64,000 nt of DNA from Paraflavitalea pollutisoli (GCF_029360705.1 NZ_JARKMX010000001.1:868001-932000), one strand, 5' to 3'. Positions 16,450 through 25,951 are shown, counted from the first letter of the stretch. Notes: generated by a model from the letters alone, not told the origin. Made by a program: numbers and translations.

Positions 16450-17823
16450 CTATGCTTTATTCAATTCCGCAAAATACTGATGGAAATAGGGGATGGTCTC
16501 GATTCCCTTGTAAAAGTTGGCGAGGTCAAACTTTTCATTGGGCGAATGCAGGTTGTCGCTGTCGAGGCCAAAGCCCATGAACACGATCTTCACGCCCAGT
16601 TCACGCTCCAGGATGGTGCAAATGGGAATGCTGCCACCGCCCCGTACGGGTACAGGTTTTTTGCCAAAAGTGGTTTCGATGGCCTTGGCAGCTGCCTGGT
16701 AGGCCAGTGAGTCGATGGGGGTCATATAAGGCTCGCCACCATGCAGGTTTTCAGCATGCACGGTAACCGAAGTTGGAGCGATCTTCCTGAAATAGTTCAA
16801 CAGCAACTCCGTGATGTTCTCGGAAGATTGGTTGGGTACCAGCCTGGCTGAGATCTTGGCGTAAGCCTTGGAAGGAAGCACAGTCTTGGCGCCTTCGCCG
16901 GTATAGCCACCCCAGATACCGTTCAGCTCGAGGGTAGGTCGAATGCCGGTACGTTCATTGGTCGTAAATCCTTTTTCGCCCCAAAGCTCTTCTACGCCCA
17001 GGTCCTTCTTGTATTCGTCTTCACTGTACGGCGCCTGCGCCATCAGGTTGCGCTCTTCCTGACCGGGCTCGATGACATCGTTATAAAAACCGGGTATGGT
17101 AATGTGGTTGTTTGCGTCGTGGCAGGAGGCGATCATCTGGGCCAGGATGGTAATTGGATTGGCCACTGCTCCACCATATACACCGCTATGCAGATCACGG
17201 TTGGCAGCTGTCACCTCTACCTGAATATAAGCCAGGCCACGTACTCCGATATCGATGGATGGGTTCTCCATACTGATCATCGCCGTATCACTGATCAGGA
17301 TCACATCGCACTTCAAGAGGTCTTTATGGGAAGCTACAAAATCGCCCAGGTTGGGTGATCCTACCTCTTCTTCACCTTCGATCAGGAATTTGATATTGGT
17401 GGTTTGCGAATTACTTTGGGTCAATACTTCCAGGGCCTTCACGTGCATGTAGAACTGGCCCTTGTCATCAGCCGATCCACGGGCATATACCTTACCATCT
17501 TTGATAACTGGTTCGAAAGGACCGCTATGCCACAGATTCAGCGGATCAGGGGGTTGAACGTCGTAGTGTCCATATACCAACACCGTGGGTTTGCTGGGAT
17601 CAATGATCTTTTCACCATATACCACCGGGTGCCCCGCTGTTTCATAAACGGTAGCAGTAGTGGCGCCTGCCTCCAGTAAACTCTTTTTCACGGCCTCCGC
17701 GCAACGTCTCATATCCTCTTTGTTGGCGCTGTTCGAACTGATCGAAGGAATACGCAACAACTCCAGCAATTCATTAAGGAACTTGTCCTTATTTTTCTCC
17801 TGATACTCTTTCCAGGCTTGCAT
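16450..17823 (-). CDS. M20-family metallo-dipeptidase
   Basis: The 457-residue cytoplasmic enzyme has the M20 di-zinc signature: VLVYGHYDVQPPDPLNLW (His and Asp), ARGSADDKGQFYMHVKAL (bridging Asp), FLIEGEEEVGSPNL (catalytic Glu and ligand Glu) and a late HSPNEKFDL His ligand. A lid dimerisation domain lies in between (DLHSGVYGGAVANP). It belongs to the dipeptidase / CNDP branch, hydrolysing dipeptides. Followed by a palindrome and a terminator. An 89-bp gap separates it from the CDF transporter gene, so co-transcription is possible. Confidence 0.92.
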   Translation of the reverse strand: MQAWKEYQEKNKDKFLNELLELLRIPSISSNSANKEDMRRCAEAVKKSLLEAGATTATVYETAGHPVVYGEKIIDPSKPTVLVYGHYDVQPPDPLNLWHSGPFEPVIKDGKVYARGSADDKGQFYMHVKALEVLTQSNSQTTNIKFLIEGEEEVGSPNLGDFVASHKDLLKCDVILISDTAMISMENPSIDIGVRGLAYIQVEVTAANRDLHSGVYGGAVANPITILAQMIASCHDANNHITIPGFYNDVIEPGQEERNLMAQAPYSEDEYKKDLGVEELWGEKGFTTNERTGIRPTLELNGIWGGYTGEGAKTVLPSKAYAKISARLVPNQSSENITELLLNYFRKIAPTSVTVHAENLHGGEPYMTPIDSLAYQAAAKAIETTFGKKPVPVRGGGSIPICTILERELGVKIVFMGFGLDSDNLHSPNEKFDLANFYKGIETIPYFHQYFAELNKA

Positions 17824-17912
17824 ATTGACAGATTTTATTTACTGAATTAGGTGATTGGGAAGCGAATATAGGTCCTTTTCCCGAACCCCGGCGGCGTACA
17901 ACGCAGGCTGGG

Positions 17913-18917
17913 TCAGGGTTGGTCAGCCAGCTGATGTTTTTTGTTCTGGGATAAATTGTCCAGGGTCCAGGCGATCTGCTGTTGGAAAGGACGTTTGCGT
18001 ACGGTACAATCTTCCTTCGTGCAGATAGGGCAGGAAAATTCCAGGCACCCGTCGGAATGGACGAATAATTCGAGGGTTGACCCAAACTCCTCCCTGATCA
18101 GTTCCGACAAGGCATCGATCTCCCGGTGTGCCTCATGTACATTGAAATACCAGGGTACCGTAAGATGACAATCCACATGTAGCTGACCGCCATATTTGAT
18201 CACCCGCAGGTTGTGCACGTCGATCCAGTTTTCGCGGCGGTGTTGATTCAACAAGGCCACCATTTTCTGCAATAGCTCCTGGTCGGCTTCATCCATGATG
18301 CCGGCAATGGAATGGCGAAGGATTCGGTACCCGGTAAAGATCAGGATAAACCCAAAGAGTATGGCTACAGCGCCATCTATCCACTGAATACCGGTAAGGT
18401 AGATCAGGACGAGGCCAATGATGATGCCAAAGGTGGAGTAAGTATCTGATTGAAGATGTCTGCCACTGGCAATCAGGGCGAGCGAGTTGTTTTTCTTGCC
18501 CTGTTTCACACTATAGCTACCCAGGGCAAAATTTACGATGGCTGTAAAGGCCACCAACATGATACCATAATCGAGTTTTTGCAGGGCGCGGGGATGGATC
18601 AGGTTATCGGTGGCTTCGTAAATAATGAACAGCCCGGCAACACCAATCAGCGTGCCCTCTACAGCAGCGGAAAGAAACTCGGCTTTGCCATGACCGTAGG
18701 GGTGATTTTCATCACGGGGCTTGGCGGCTATAAATAAACTGAAAAGGCCGATGAGGCCGGCTATTACATTGACCGTGCTTTCCAAAGCATCAGTGAGGAT
18801 GGCTACAGAGCGGGTAAGAAAGTACGCAACGATCTTGATCAGAAACAGGCACACGCCGATCGATACCACCCATTTCTGTAAGCGAAGATTTTCCTTTCCT
18901 TGTTCCAAACCGGCCAA
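17913..18917 (-). CDS. Cation diffusion facilitator (CDF) metal transporter
   Basis: This 334-residue protein has six predicted membrane helices. The metal-site motif of helix 2 reads LTDALESTVN, followed by HPYGHGKAEFL. Helix 5 carries LQSDTYSTFG. The C-terminal cytoplasmic domain has LHVDCHLTVPWYFNVHEAHREID. A cysteine cluster C291-x4-C296-x2-C299-x4-C304 lies near the end. Such proteins export zinc, iron or manganese in exchange for protons; the ion cannot be fixed here. The start is TTG: no ATG lies upstream before a stop codon. Confidence 0.88.
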   Translation of the reverse strand: MAGLEQGKENLRLQKWVVSIGVCLFLIKIVAYFLTRSVAILTDALESTVNVIAGLIGLFSLFIAAKPRDENHPYGHGKAEFLSAAVEGTLIGVAGLFIIYEATDNLIHPRALQKLDYGIMLVAFTAIVNFALGSYSVKQGKKNNSLALIASGRHLQSDTYSTFGIIIGLVLIYLTGIQWIDGAVAILFGFILIFTGYRILRHSIAGIMDEADQELLQKMVALLNQHRRENWIDVHNLRVIKYGGQLHVDCHLTVPWYFNVHEAHREIDALSELIREEFGSTLELFVHSDGCLEFSCPICTKEDCTVRKRPFQQQIAWTLDNLSQNKKHQLADQP

Positions 18918-19436
18918 TTTGCCGTAAAAGTAGAGATTATTCTATTCCGTAATCTATTGAAGGAGCATTACTTTTTTAAAGAAGGATCAATAGGAAGACA
19001 ACCGTGAAAAAGATGCCGGAGCAGGGAAACCACTCGACCCGCCGACCGGCATTCTTTTCACCAGAGAACTAATACATCCTGAAAAACCACCACTCGGGTT
19101 ATTATTGTCTACGTCCCTATTCCGGGTAGGCCAAACAAGTTCTATCCCGGAAACAGGCAGCATCCGACCGCTGTTTAACATAAACATACCAATTGCTAAA
19201 AGGAGGTAAGCACCGAAGTGCAAGGGTTTGATCAACAAGCTACGTAATGGATAAGGCGCCGTCTATTCGTTAGACCGGCCTGATATTCCAAACGTTTCGC
19301 GTCCAGTAAAAAAAATCAACTATTTTTTGCATTGGCTATGACAGCGTCATCTGTGGTCCCGGATTTTTACCAGTTACTGGCACGGATAATGCCCATAGTA
19401 AGAATCCTTACATAGAAAAAATCAGATATTTGCGCC
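18918..19436. other. 519-bp gap between the CDF and ECF sigma genes
   Basis: These divergent genes must have their promoters here. GATATTTG (19425-19432), one base off TAnnTTTG, ends 4 nt before the sigma start codon. An 83-codon minus-strand frame at 18987-19238 has a hydrophobic start but no family features and was not accepted. No repeats or hairpins were seen. Confidence 0.4.
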
Positions 19437-19988
19437 ATGGAACCTCTACGCAACGCCTCACCCTTTTTTGAGGTCTTAACTCAAAAGGCTGCGAATGGTG
19501 ATGAAAAAGCCTTCCAGGAACTTTACAATCACATATCTGGCAGGATGTACAGTCTATGCCTACGTTATGCGGGCAATGCAGAAGATGCCAATGATTGTTT
19601 TCAGGAAGGTTTTGTAAAGCTGTACAGGCACCTCGCCGGATTTCGGGGAGAAGGCTCATTTGAAGGATGGGCGCGCCGCATCTTCGTAGGCTGTTGTATA
19701 GACTTTATCAAAAAGAAGCGGATCGTACTGACAGCCATCACAGACGATATGGATATCGCTGCCGATGTATTGAGTGGGTACGATAAACTTACCAATGATG
19801 AGTTGATGAAAATGATCAGCACGATGCCCGATGGTTATCGGACTGTGATCAATCTGTACCTGGTGGAAGGATATAATCATAAAGAGATCGGTGAGATGCT
19901 GGACATCTCTGAAGAAGGAAGCAGGTCACAATTGTTCCGGGCCAGGGTATACCTGCAAAAAACATTCAGAGAGGCACATGGCGAATAG
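19437..19988 (+). CDS. ECF-type RNA polymerase sigma factor
   Basis: This 183-residue protein has sigma-2 (FQELYNHISGRMYSLCLRY, then NAEDANDCFQEGFVKLYRHL, and WARRIFVGCCIDFIKK) and sigma-4 (MPDGYRTVINLYLVEGYNHK, then IGEMLDISEEGSRSQLFRAR). It would direct RNA polymerase to a stress or envelope regulon. It overlaps the next gene by 11 bp, and that gene encodes a single-span membrane protein placed like an anti-sigma factor. A promoter-like GATATTTG ends 4 nt from the ATG. Confidence 0.93.
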   Translation: MEPLRNASPFFEVLTQKAANGDEKAFQELYNHISGRMYSLCLRYAGNAEDANDCFQEGFVKLYRHLAGFRGEGSFEGWARRIFVGCCIDFIKKKRIVLTAITDDMDIAADVLSGYDKLTNDELMKMISTMPDGYRTVINLYLVEGYNHKEIGEMLDISEEGSRSQLFRARVYLQKTFREAHGE

Positions 19989-20892
19989 AACCGACATATG
20001 GAACCGTTTACAGGCCTACGAGGTAGCGCCGCCCGATGCTGCGTTCAGCCAGTTGATGAACAGGCTGGGGCAGGAGGATGCCGCAAGCGGTCGTGCAGAA
20101 GCAATACCCGGCGCCTGGCAGGGCTTACGGGAGTTTGAAATAGAACCTCCCGCTGCCTTACTGGGCATCGTCGCAAAAGCGGCGATGGAAAAACCGTTGT
20201 TTATTGCGCTGCAGGATCATGTCGTTACGCCACCGGCCACCCTGTATGACCGTATCGCTTCGCAGACGATTGATAAAAACCAGGTTCGTGTTGCACCGGT
20301 AAGGTCGCTCATGCCCCGGTTCAGGGCGGTAGCAGCCGTCATCCTGTTGATGATGGGCGCCTACACCATCTACAATATTGTCAGCAATAAGGCCACAACA
20401 CCTGCTCATACCTCATTTCAGGATCCAAAGCAGTCCAAGCAGCCCGCAAAACGTACCCCCGCCACCAAGCCGGCCAATACCAATGCCATGGCCCGCTACC
20501 GGCTCTATGACAATCCGCGGACCGAAAACTATTTTGTGAATGATGTCTTTGTAGCCGATGGCAGTGGTCTTCCGCTCGTCGACAATGATTTCATGGCGAC
20601 CTTCGCCAGTTACGAATGGGAGGATCTGCCTGCCTTCCTGTACGAAGAGGAGGAAAGTGAGCTGACAGTGCGCCTCGATCAATACAGTTATTTCACGATT
20701 TCGGAGAACATGATGAACAATCTCCGGAAGATGTACCAGCGCAAAGCCAAAGGAGCGCCTACCCGGAAAGCAAAACGCGAACTGGCCAGGTTGGAGAAAT
20801 GGAAGAAAGCAGACGAAGAGCAGTTCGATAAAAAGCGGGCCGGCAACCCGCTCGATCCGGTTGACCTGGCAGAGTTCATTTTCGATTATTAA
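19978..20892 (+). CDS. Putative membrane-bound anti-sigma factor with three internal repeats
   Basis: 304 residues are counted from ATG 19978, which overlaps the sigma gene by 11 bp; a longer frame inside the sigma gene was rejected. The cytoplasmic N-terminal part contains three copies of a 23-residue unit beginning W8, W47 and F75, with the common pattern W-x-x-L-x-x-[FYH]-E-[VI]-x-P-P-x-A. A membrane helix covers about 117-135. The periplasmic C-terminal part is charged and ends in a lysine-rich helix. No standard anti-sigma domain (FecR, zinc-binding) was recognised. Gene position is the main evidence for the role. Confidence 0.6.
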   Translation: MANRTDIWNRLQAYEVAPPDAAFSQLMNRLGQEDAASGRAEAIPGAWQGLREFEIEPPAALLGIVAKAAMEKPLFIALQDHVVTPPATLYDRIASQTIDKNQVRVAPVRSLMPRFRAVAAVILLMMGAYTIYNIVSNKATTPAHTSFQDPKQSKQPAKRTPATKPANTNAMARYRLYDNPRTENYFVNDVFVADGSGLPLVDNDFMATFASYEWEDLPAFLYEEEESELTVRLDQYSYFTISENMMNNLRKMYQRKAKGAPTRKAKRELARLEKWKKADEEQFDKKRAGNPLDPVDLAEFIFDY

Positions 20893-20925
20893 ACAATCTT
20901 ACCGGCTTTACAGCCAACTACAGAT

Positions 20926-21630
20926 ATGACACCAGTGCGGATTATAGGTATTGTCCTAATGGCACTTTGTGGACTGGCATTGACCAGGCCACCGCAAACA
21001 CCGCCGTCACCCCGACAGCAACCCGCTCCACAACGTTCCGGGGATGACCTTACCGTCACCTATACGATCGAGTTGAATAAATCGAGAAACCGGAGTGTAG
21101 GCATCGGCGAAACCTATAACGGAGGCACCAAGACCCTTTTTATCAGCAACGGGTTGGTGCGGCTGCGCCTCGTCAGTCTCATGCGCATGCAAAGCATCTT
21201 CATACTGCCCCCGGGGAATGACGAAAGAATGGCGGTCATCGTCAAAGAATCCGGCAAGAACAAGCACAAGGTGTATCTCTCATCCGATGACTGGAGGACT
21301 TATAATTTGAAGTACCAGGATGCGATCTGCAGCCTGTCGGATGATACGGTGCAGTTGTCTGGTTATAGCTGCAATAAGGCTGTGATTGAATTATCCGATG
21401 GAAGGCGAATTACTGCCTGGTATACCAAACAGATTCAGCGGCCGGAACCTGCTTCCGTAGAACCGGTATTTGCCTGTGTACCCGGATTGGTGTTGAAATA
21501 TATCTACGAATACAAAAAGGGTAAGATCACTTACACCGCTACCTCCATCAGCAATAAACAGATCGACCAGAACATCCTCAAAGTGCCTGCTAAGGGATAT
21601 GTGGAACAACCTTTCCAGCCCGGCTCTTGA
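20926..21630 (+). CDS. Secreted GLPGLI-like protein
   Basis: This 234-residue protein has a signal peptide and a proline-rich linker (residues 20-36). The C-terminal half matches the GLPGLI pattern: RRITAWYTKQIQ, then VFACVPGLVLKYIYEYKKG, where VPGL stands for the usual GLPGL. Families of this type are linked to Bacteroidota envelope and type IX contexts, but no biochemical function is known. It starts 33 bp after the putative anti-sigma gene and so is probably the third gene of that operon, perhaps its target. Confidence 0.65.
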   Translation: MTPVRIIGIVLMALCGLALTRPPQTPPSPRQQPAPQRSGDDLTVTYTIELNKSRNRSVGIGETYNGGTKTLFISNGLVRLRLVSLMRMQSIFILPPGNDERMAVIVKESGKNKHKVYLSSDDWRTYNLKYQDAICSLSDDTVQLSGYSCNKAVIELSDGRRITAWYTKQIQRPEPASVEPVFACVPGLVLKYIYEYKKGKITYTATSISNKQIDQNILKVPAKGYVEQPFQPGS

Positions 21631-21716
21631 TGTTAGCTGTGCGAGGTTTTTTCGCAAAAATCCGTTACTGATGCAGTGGTAACGCTGCATCCCAATACGA
21701 TACTACCGATCCATTG

Positions 21717-23528
21717 TTAAGCTTCCTTACGATCATCCCGCTCGGGATCTGAAACTGTTGCCGGCTCTTCGTCGTCGAAGTCGGTAGCGTCGTCGGCGAG
21801 CGTAGGGGCAGCTGCCTGTTCATTTTTCTTGCTGCGCCTGGTCAGACCAATACGCCGGAAGAAACGCGCGTAGAATTCCTTGTTGAATAGCTGCGAGTCG
21901 TGCAGCGCTTTATAGATGAGGAAAAACCCAATGGGCAGCAATACGATGGTGGCTAGCCACATACCGGCAATCGGCTGCAGCACATCTTCTTTCACAAACT
22001 TTTTACCGAAGTTGTTCAGCAGGAAGAAGATCACGAAAAAGATAACGGCAAACACCACAGGGGTACCGATACCACCTTTACGTACAATTGAACCCAGCGG
22101 GGCTCCGATGAGGAACAACACGAGTACAGCGATCGACATCGTGAATTTCTCGTGCCAGGTCATCAGGTGTATGCGCAACTCCTTACGCCGGTTGTCATAC
22201 TCCGGCAACGCGCTGTCAAACGTGGATTTAATGGAGTTGACATAGGAAGTGCTTTGCTCTACCACCATGTTCCGCGCACTATCGGGCAGGGTCTTGATGA
22301 AAGTAAGTTCAGGCTTTTGGTCAGCATCTTTTTTCGTCGTGGAAGCGGCTGCTGTCTTCCTGGTAACCGGTGAATCCTGCTTCACAGCAGCCATAGTCAC
22401 GTCTTTAGCAGGGACAGCTGAATCCTTCTTCAAAGTAGCTGCTGAATCTTTCGTCAGCGCAGTTGCCAGGCCTTTCTTCCGCATAGCAATCGAATCTCTC
22501 TTCGCTGTGGAGTCAGCCTTCCGCTTCAGCAAAGAATCGGTTTCCCGCTGCAGCTTAGCAGCCAGCACTTTTTTATAGGCGCCGGTAGTATCTTCTTTGG
22601 CGGGGGGAATGGTCACGTTGGTCCAGCCACTGTCGATGTACTGCACAAACGGCAGATAGGTTTTCAGTTCCTGCTTGTGTCTTTGTTCGAATTGGGTTAA
22701 CATCCGCTCCAGCGAATCGATCGATTTGTTGAGCTGGCTCACGGTCAGCATTTCAGCCCGGTCCTTGTATACACTGTCGGAGGTCTTGTTGAATTGAAGA
22801 GCACTGAGGTCGAGTACTTTTTTGTATTCCTTAAAGCCCAGGCGATAAAAACGGCTGTTGATACCAGTACGGTCACCCTCTTCTTCATACCGCCAGCCAT
22901 CCTGTAAAATGAACTGCAGGTAGCGTTTGTCTTCCGAAATACGCATGATGCCCCGCTTGGCAGAGATCATATTGTCCTGCACATTCGGACTGCTTTCATA
23001 GATGATAATGTCATTCAGTGTAGAGTCGTTCACTTTTTTGGCCACTTTGATCGAATAGCCGGGGATCATATTGTAGAAAGTGCCTTCTTTCAGGTCAAAG
23101 GCTGGTTTCTTGTTGACCAGGTCGTACTGTAAAGTTTTCATCCGGAGGTTCGCCACCGGAATAACGTTGTTGTTGATATAGAAGGCAAGAACAGCCAGTA
23201 AGGAGGAGGTTACGAGCAGGGGGCGCATAAAACGCAGCAAACCGATACCGGCCGATTTAATGGCCACTAGTTCAAAAGTCTCACCGAGGTTACCAAAAGT
23301 CATGATCGATGACAATAACACAGCCAATGGCATGGCCAGAGGGATCAGCGTGGCACTAAGGTAGGTGATCAACCGCAGGATGGTGGCGCCATCGATGCCC
23401 TTGCCCACAAAGTCGTCGATCCACAGCCAGAAGAACTGTAAGATCAATACAAACAGGGTCAGGAAAAAGGTGGCGATAAAGGGGCCAATGAATGCCTTTA
23501 GAACCAGTATATCCAGTTTTTTGATCAC
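21717..23528 (-). CDS. LptF/LptG (YjgP/YjgQ) family permease with a low-complexity insert
   Basis: The 603-residue protein belongs to the permease pair that extracts lipopolysaccharide from the inner membrane in the LptB2FG complex. Three N-terminal membrane helices (LKAFIGPFIATFFLTLFVLI and following) precede a periplasmic jellyroll-like region. Three C-terminal helices follow (LVLFLIGAPLGSIVRKGGIG and following). Between about residues 316 and 403 lies an insert rich in Lys, Ala, Ser, Thr and Asp with repeated KDSA-like units. An acidic tail ends the protein. Family members are usually about 360-480 residues, so the insert explains the extra length. Confidence 0.85.
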   Translation of the reverse strand: MIKKLDILVLKAFIGPFIATFFLTLFVLILQFFWLWIDDFVGKGIDGATILRLITYLSATLIPLAMPLAVLLSSIMTFGNLGETFELVAIKSAGIGLLRFMRPLLVTSSLLAVLAFYINNNVIPVANLRMKTLQYDLVNKKPAFDLKEGTFYNMIPGYSIKVAKKVNDSTLNDIIIYESSPNVQDNMISAKRGIMRISEDKRYLQFILQDGWRYEEEGDRTGINSRFYRLGFKEYKKVLDLSALQFNKTSDSVYKDRAEMLTVSQLNKSIDSLERMLTQFEQRHKQELKTYLPFVQYIDSGWTNVTIPPAKEDTTGAYKKVLAAKLQRETDSLLKRKADSTAKRDSIAMRKKGLATALTKDSAATLKKDSAVPAKDVTMAAVKQDSPVTRKTAAASTTKKDADQKPELTFIKTLPDSARNMVVEQSTSYVNSIKSTFDSALPEYDNRRKELRIHLMTWHEKFTMSIAVLVLFLIGAPLGSIVRKGGIGTPVVFAVIFFVIFFLLNNFGKKFVKEDVLQPIAGMWLATIVLLPIGFFLIYKALHDSQLFNKEFYARFFRRIGLTRRSKKNEQAAAPTLADDATDFDDEEPATVSDPERDDRKEA

Positions 23529-23658
23529 TATCTTGAATTTCTCGTTTCATGCTCCGGGCGCTCAGCAGTGTCGCCGCATCCTGTTGGTGTTACAACACAC
23601 CAACTATCATCAACACGGCGCTTACTTTAAACCCAGAACGGTTGTTTAACTTTATTCA

Positions 23659-24273
23659 ATGAACGCGGCAAAAATACAGCTTTCAGCAGAGGAATCAACC
23701 CTGGTAAGAAACGCAGCCTGGCTTTTAACAAAGAATAACATCATGGAAAAAGCGGTTGCGCTCATGGGGCAGCAGGTGGAGCAGATGCAGGACCTGCACC
23801 GGCGCCTGCAGCACCCCTTGCCAGAGCCTGTGGCGCAGTTGTCACCCAAAATATCCAAAGGAGAAAAATATGAAGGATTGCCCTGGGTCATGCTCGATTT
23901 TCCGCGTCTTTTTGGCCGGGAAGATACCTGGGCCATCCGTACCTTTTTCTGGTGGGGACATTTTTTCAGCATTACCCTCCACCTGCGCGGATCCTGGAAA
24001 CGACAGTATGAAAGTTCAATACAGAAGCACTGGTCGTTATTGAAAGAGCATGCATTCTATATCTGCATTGCAGATGACGAGTGGCAGCACCACTTCGGGG
24101 AAAGCAACTATTTACCGCTACATCAAATGACTGATCATTCGATAAATGAGCTGCTATCGGGTAACGATTTCTGTAAGTTGTCTGCTAAAATTTCTTTGGA
24201 GCATTGGGAAACGGCCAATGAGAAACTGGTGCAGCTATATCAGGTGCTTTTGCAGGCGTTGGGCCACGATTAA
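23659..24273 (+). CDS. Conserved hypothetical protein, 204 residues
   Basis: The protein is soluble, without signal peptide or membrane helix. It shows helical N-terminal residues (NAAWLLTKNNIMEKAVALMG), a central aromatic segment WAIRTFFWWGHFFSITLHLRG and DEWQHHFGESNY. I do not recognise a named family. It is divergent from the LptF-like gene. Its stop codon overlaps that of the convergent START-like gene by 4 bp. TAACTTTA (23647-23654), one base from the -7 consensus, stands 4 nt before the ATG. Confidence 0.65.
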   Translation: MNAAKIQLSAEESTLVRNAAWLLTKNNIMEKAVALMGQQVEQMQDLHRRLQHPLPEPVAQLSPKISKGEKYEGLPWVMLDFPRLFGREDTWAIRTFFWWGHFFSITLHLRGSWKRQYESSIQKHWSLLKEHAFYICIADDEWQHHFGESNYLPLHQMTDHSINELLSGNDFCKLSAKISLEHWETANEKLVQLYQVLLQALGHD

Positions 24274-24650
24274 TTGCCCAGGCGGTGAAACAGGTCTTTT
24301 ACCTGGTATCCCCACAGTTGGCTTTGATCCTTGACCTCTCCTTTCTCTGCAAAATCTTTAATGACAAGTATGGTTTGGTTGGTCACTTCTGATTTCTCGA
24401 TGCTGAATTCAAAGTATTCCTCAGTTGGTGCATGCAGCCAGTGAAAGCGGATGAATTTGTCCGTCTCACTTTCTGTTACTTCCGCTTTATCAGTTGTCCC
24501 ATTCCAGGAAAAACTGAAAACATTATCCCTTTCATCCACTTTATCAGCAAACCACTCCTGCAATCCGGCAGCAGTACTAAGAAATTCGTATAAAATGGAA
24601 GGAGAACATCTTAAAGGATACTCTAACGTAAATTGTTGTTTCTTACTCAT
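24270..24650 (-). CDS. START-like (SRPBCC) domain protein
   Basis: This 126-residue protein is the length of one START/AHSA1-type helix-grip domain. It opens QQFTLEYPLRCSPSILYEFL, has LQEWFADKVDERDNVFSFSW and ends in a helix GYQVKDLFHRLG. It probably binds a hydrophobic ligand. The ligand is unknown. It overlaps the convergent gene at the stop codons. Confidence 0.75.
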   Translation of the reverse strand: MSKKQQFTLEYPLRCSPSILYEFLSTAAGLQEWFADKVDERDNVFSFSWNGTTDKAEVTESETDKFIRFHWLHAPTEEYFEFSIEKSEVTNQTILVIKDFAEKGEVKDQSQLWGYQVKDLFHRLGN

Positions 24651-24960
24651 CTACTCCTTGAATTGATCTTTTTATAATACCAATGCGCAATAATAGAAAA
24701 ATAATGCAACCCCCAAAATTTTTTTGTTGCAAACCCCGTTAAAGGTAGGGGAAAACGAATACAACCCGAAAAACTTTAAAGCTACTGACAACCAGTAATT
24801 TACCCACAAATTATTTGGTTTCCGGGCCGGAAACCATTAAATTGCTGAAGGCCGATTTTTATAAGTTGGCAGTCCGGGTACAAGGATCCACGCCACAAGG
24901 TGTAGCCGGGTACCTAGTAAGTAGCCTTTAAACCTTAAAAACCCTTTAAATGACCTACCT
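24651..24960. other. 310-bp region upstream of rpoD
   Basis: No gene is seen. It holds the START-domain promoter and the rpoD promoter region. A 9-bp inverted repeat, tggtttccg (24816-24824) with cggaaacca (24828-24836) and a 3-nt loop, lies 124 bp before the rpoD start. Confidence 0.4.
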
Positions 24961-25836
24961 ATGAGTATGCGTCAACTCAAGATCACGAAATCGATCACGA
25001 ATCGTGAATCTCAGAGTCTTGAAAAGTACCTGCAGGAAATTGGTAAAGTCGAGTTGATCAGCCCCGAAGAAGAAGTGCGCCTGGCACGAAAGATCAAGCT
25101 AGGTGATCAGGCAGCGCTCGACAAACTCACCAAGGCAAACCTGCGTTTCGTGGTATCCGTTGCAAAACAATACCAGAACCAGGGACTTTCACTGCCCGAC
25201 CTCATCAACGAAGGCAACCTGGGCCTCATTAAAGCAGCACAACGCTTCGATGAAACCCGCGGCTTCAAATTCATCTCCTACGCAGTCTGGTGGATTCGTC
25301 AAAGCATTTTGCAGGCCCTCGCCGAGCAATCGCGCATTGTACGCCTGCCCCTCAACAAAGTGGGCCTCACCAACAAGATCCAGAAGGCTTTTTCGCAACT
25401 GGAACAGGAGTATGAACGCGAACCTTCGCCCGAAGAGCTGGCAGAACTGCTCGAACTCGAGACCGAAGAAGTATCCGCCACCCTGGGCATTGCCGCCCGC
25501 CACGTCAGCATGGACACACCACTCTCCGAAGGGGAAGACAATACCCTGGTAGATGTGCTGGAAAATCCAAATGCCGAAAGGGCCAACCAACAGATCGAAC
25601 ACATCGATTCGTTGAAACAGGAGATCGAACGGTCCATGAAAATGCTCACCGAACGCCAGAAAGAAGTGATCTGTTATTTCTTCGGCATCGGCGTAGATCA
25701 TCCCATGAGCCTCGAAGACATCGGCGACAAGTTCAACCTGACCCGCGAACGTGTGCGCCAGATCAAAGACAAAGCCATTACCAAGCTGCGCACCAACTCC
25801 CGGTCGAGGGAATTACGCGGTTATTTGGGCGTTTAA
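24961..25836 (+). CDS. rpoD: Primary RNA polymerase sigma factor, Bacteroidota type
   Basis: At 291 residues it has the short Bacteroidota form of the housekeeping sigma. Sigma-1.2 is [20 protein letters not shown]. Sigma-2 includes [19 protein letters not shown] and the -10-reading [14 protein letters not shown]. Sigma-3 is around [20 protein letters not shown]. Sigma-4 includes [14 protein letters not shown] and the [23 protein letters not shown]. The long sigma-1.1 and non-conserved regions of E. coli RpoD are absent. This sigma reads TTTG-N19-TAnnTTTG promoters, as found upstream of rpsP in this window. Confidence 0.95.
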   Translation: MSMRQLKITKSITNRESQSLEKYLQEIGKVELISPEEEVRLARKIKLGDQAALDKLTKANLRFVVSVAKQYQNQGLSLPDLINEGNLGLIKAAQRFDETRGFKFISYAVWWIRQSILQALAEQSRIVRLPLNKVGLTNKIQKAFSQLEQEYEREPSPEELAELLELETEEVSATLGIAARHVSMDTPLSEGEDNTLVDVLENPNAERANQQIEHIDSLKQEIERSMKMLTERQKEVICYFFGIGVDHPMSLEDIGDKFNLTRERVRQIKDKAITKLRTNSRSRELRGYLGV

Positions 25837-25894
25837 CCTTAAAATAGAAAGCCACCCGCAGAAAAACTTTACACTTTAATACTGATTTCTACTG

Positions 25895-25902
25895 TAGATT
25901 TG
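25895..25902 (+). promoter_or_regulatory. Promoter-like box directly before a terminator
   Basis: TAGATTTG fits TAnnTTTG. The strong hairpin terminator starts 9 nt later, so a transcript from here would be only about 40 nt long unless it reads through into ffh. The -33 region is weak. Confidence 0.35.
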
Positions 25903-25910
25903 CAGTCCGT

Positions 25911-25951
25911 TCAAAGGTGAATGTATGATTACATTCACCTTTGATTTTTTT
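25911..25951 (+). terminator. Intrinsic terminator between rpoD and ffh
   Basis: Perfect 15-bp stem (25911-25925 with 25930-25944) with a tgat loop and seven T. It lies 75 bp after the rpoD stop codon and 43 bp before the ffh start codon. Confidence 0.9.

Noticed and set aside
18987-19238. 83-codon frame with a hydrophobic start
   Set aside because: The second half has no coding character and no neighbour support; too weak to list as a gene.
24781-24960. Riboswitch upstream of rpoD
   Set aside because: Only one 9-bp inverted repeat; no known riboswitch core.
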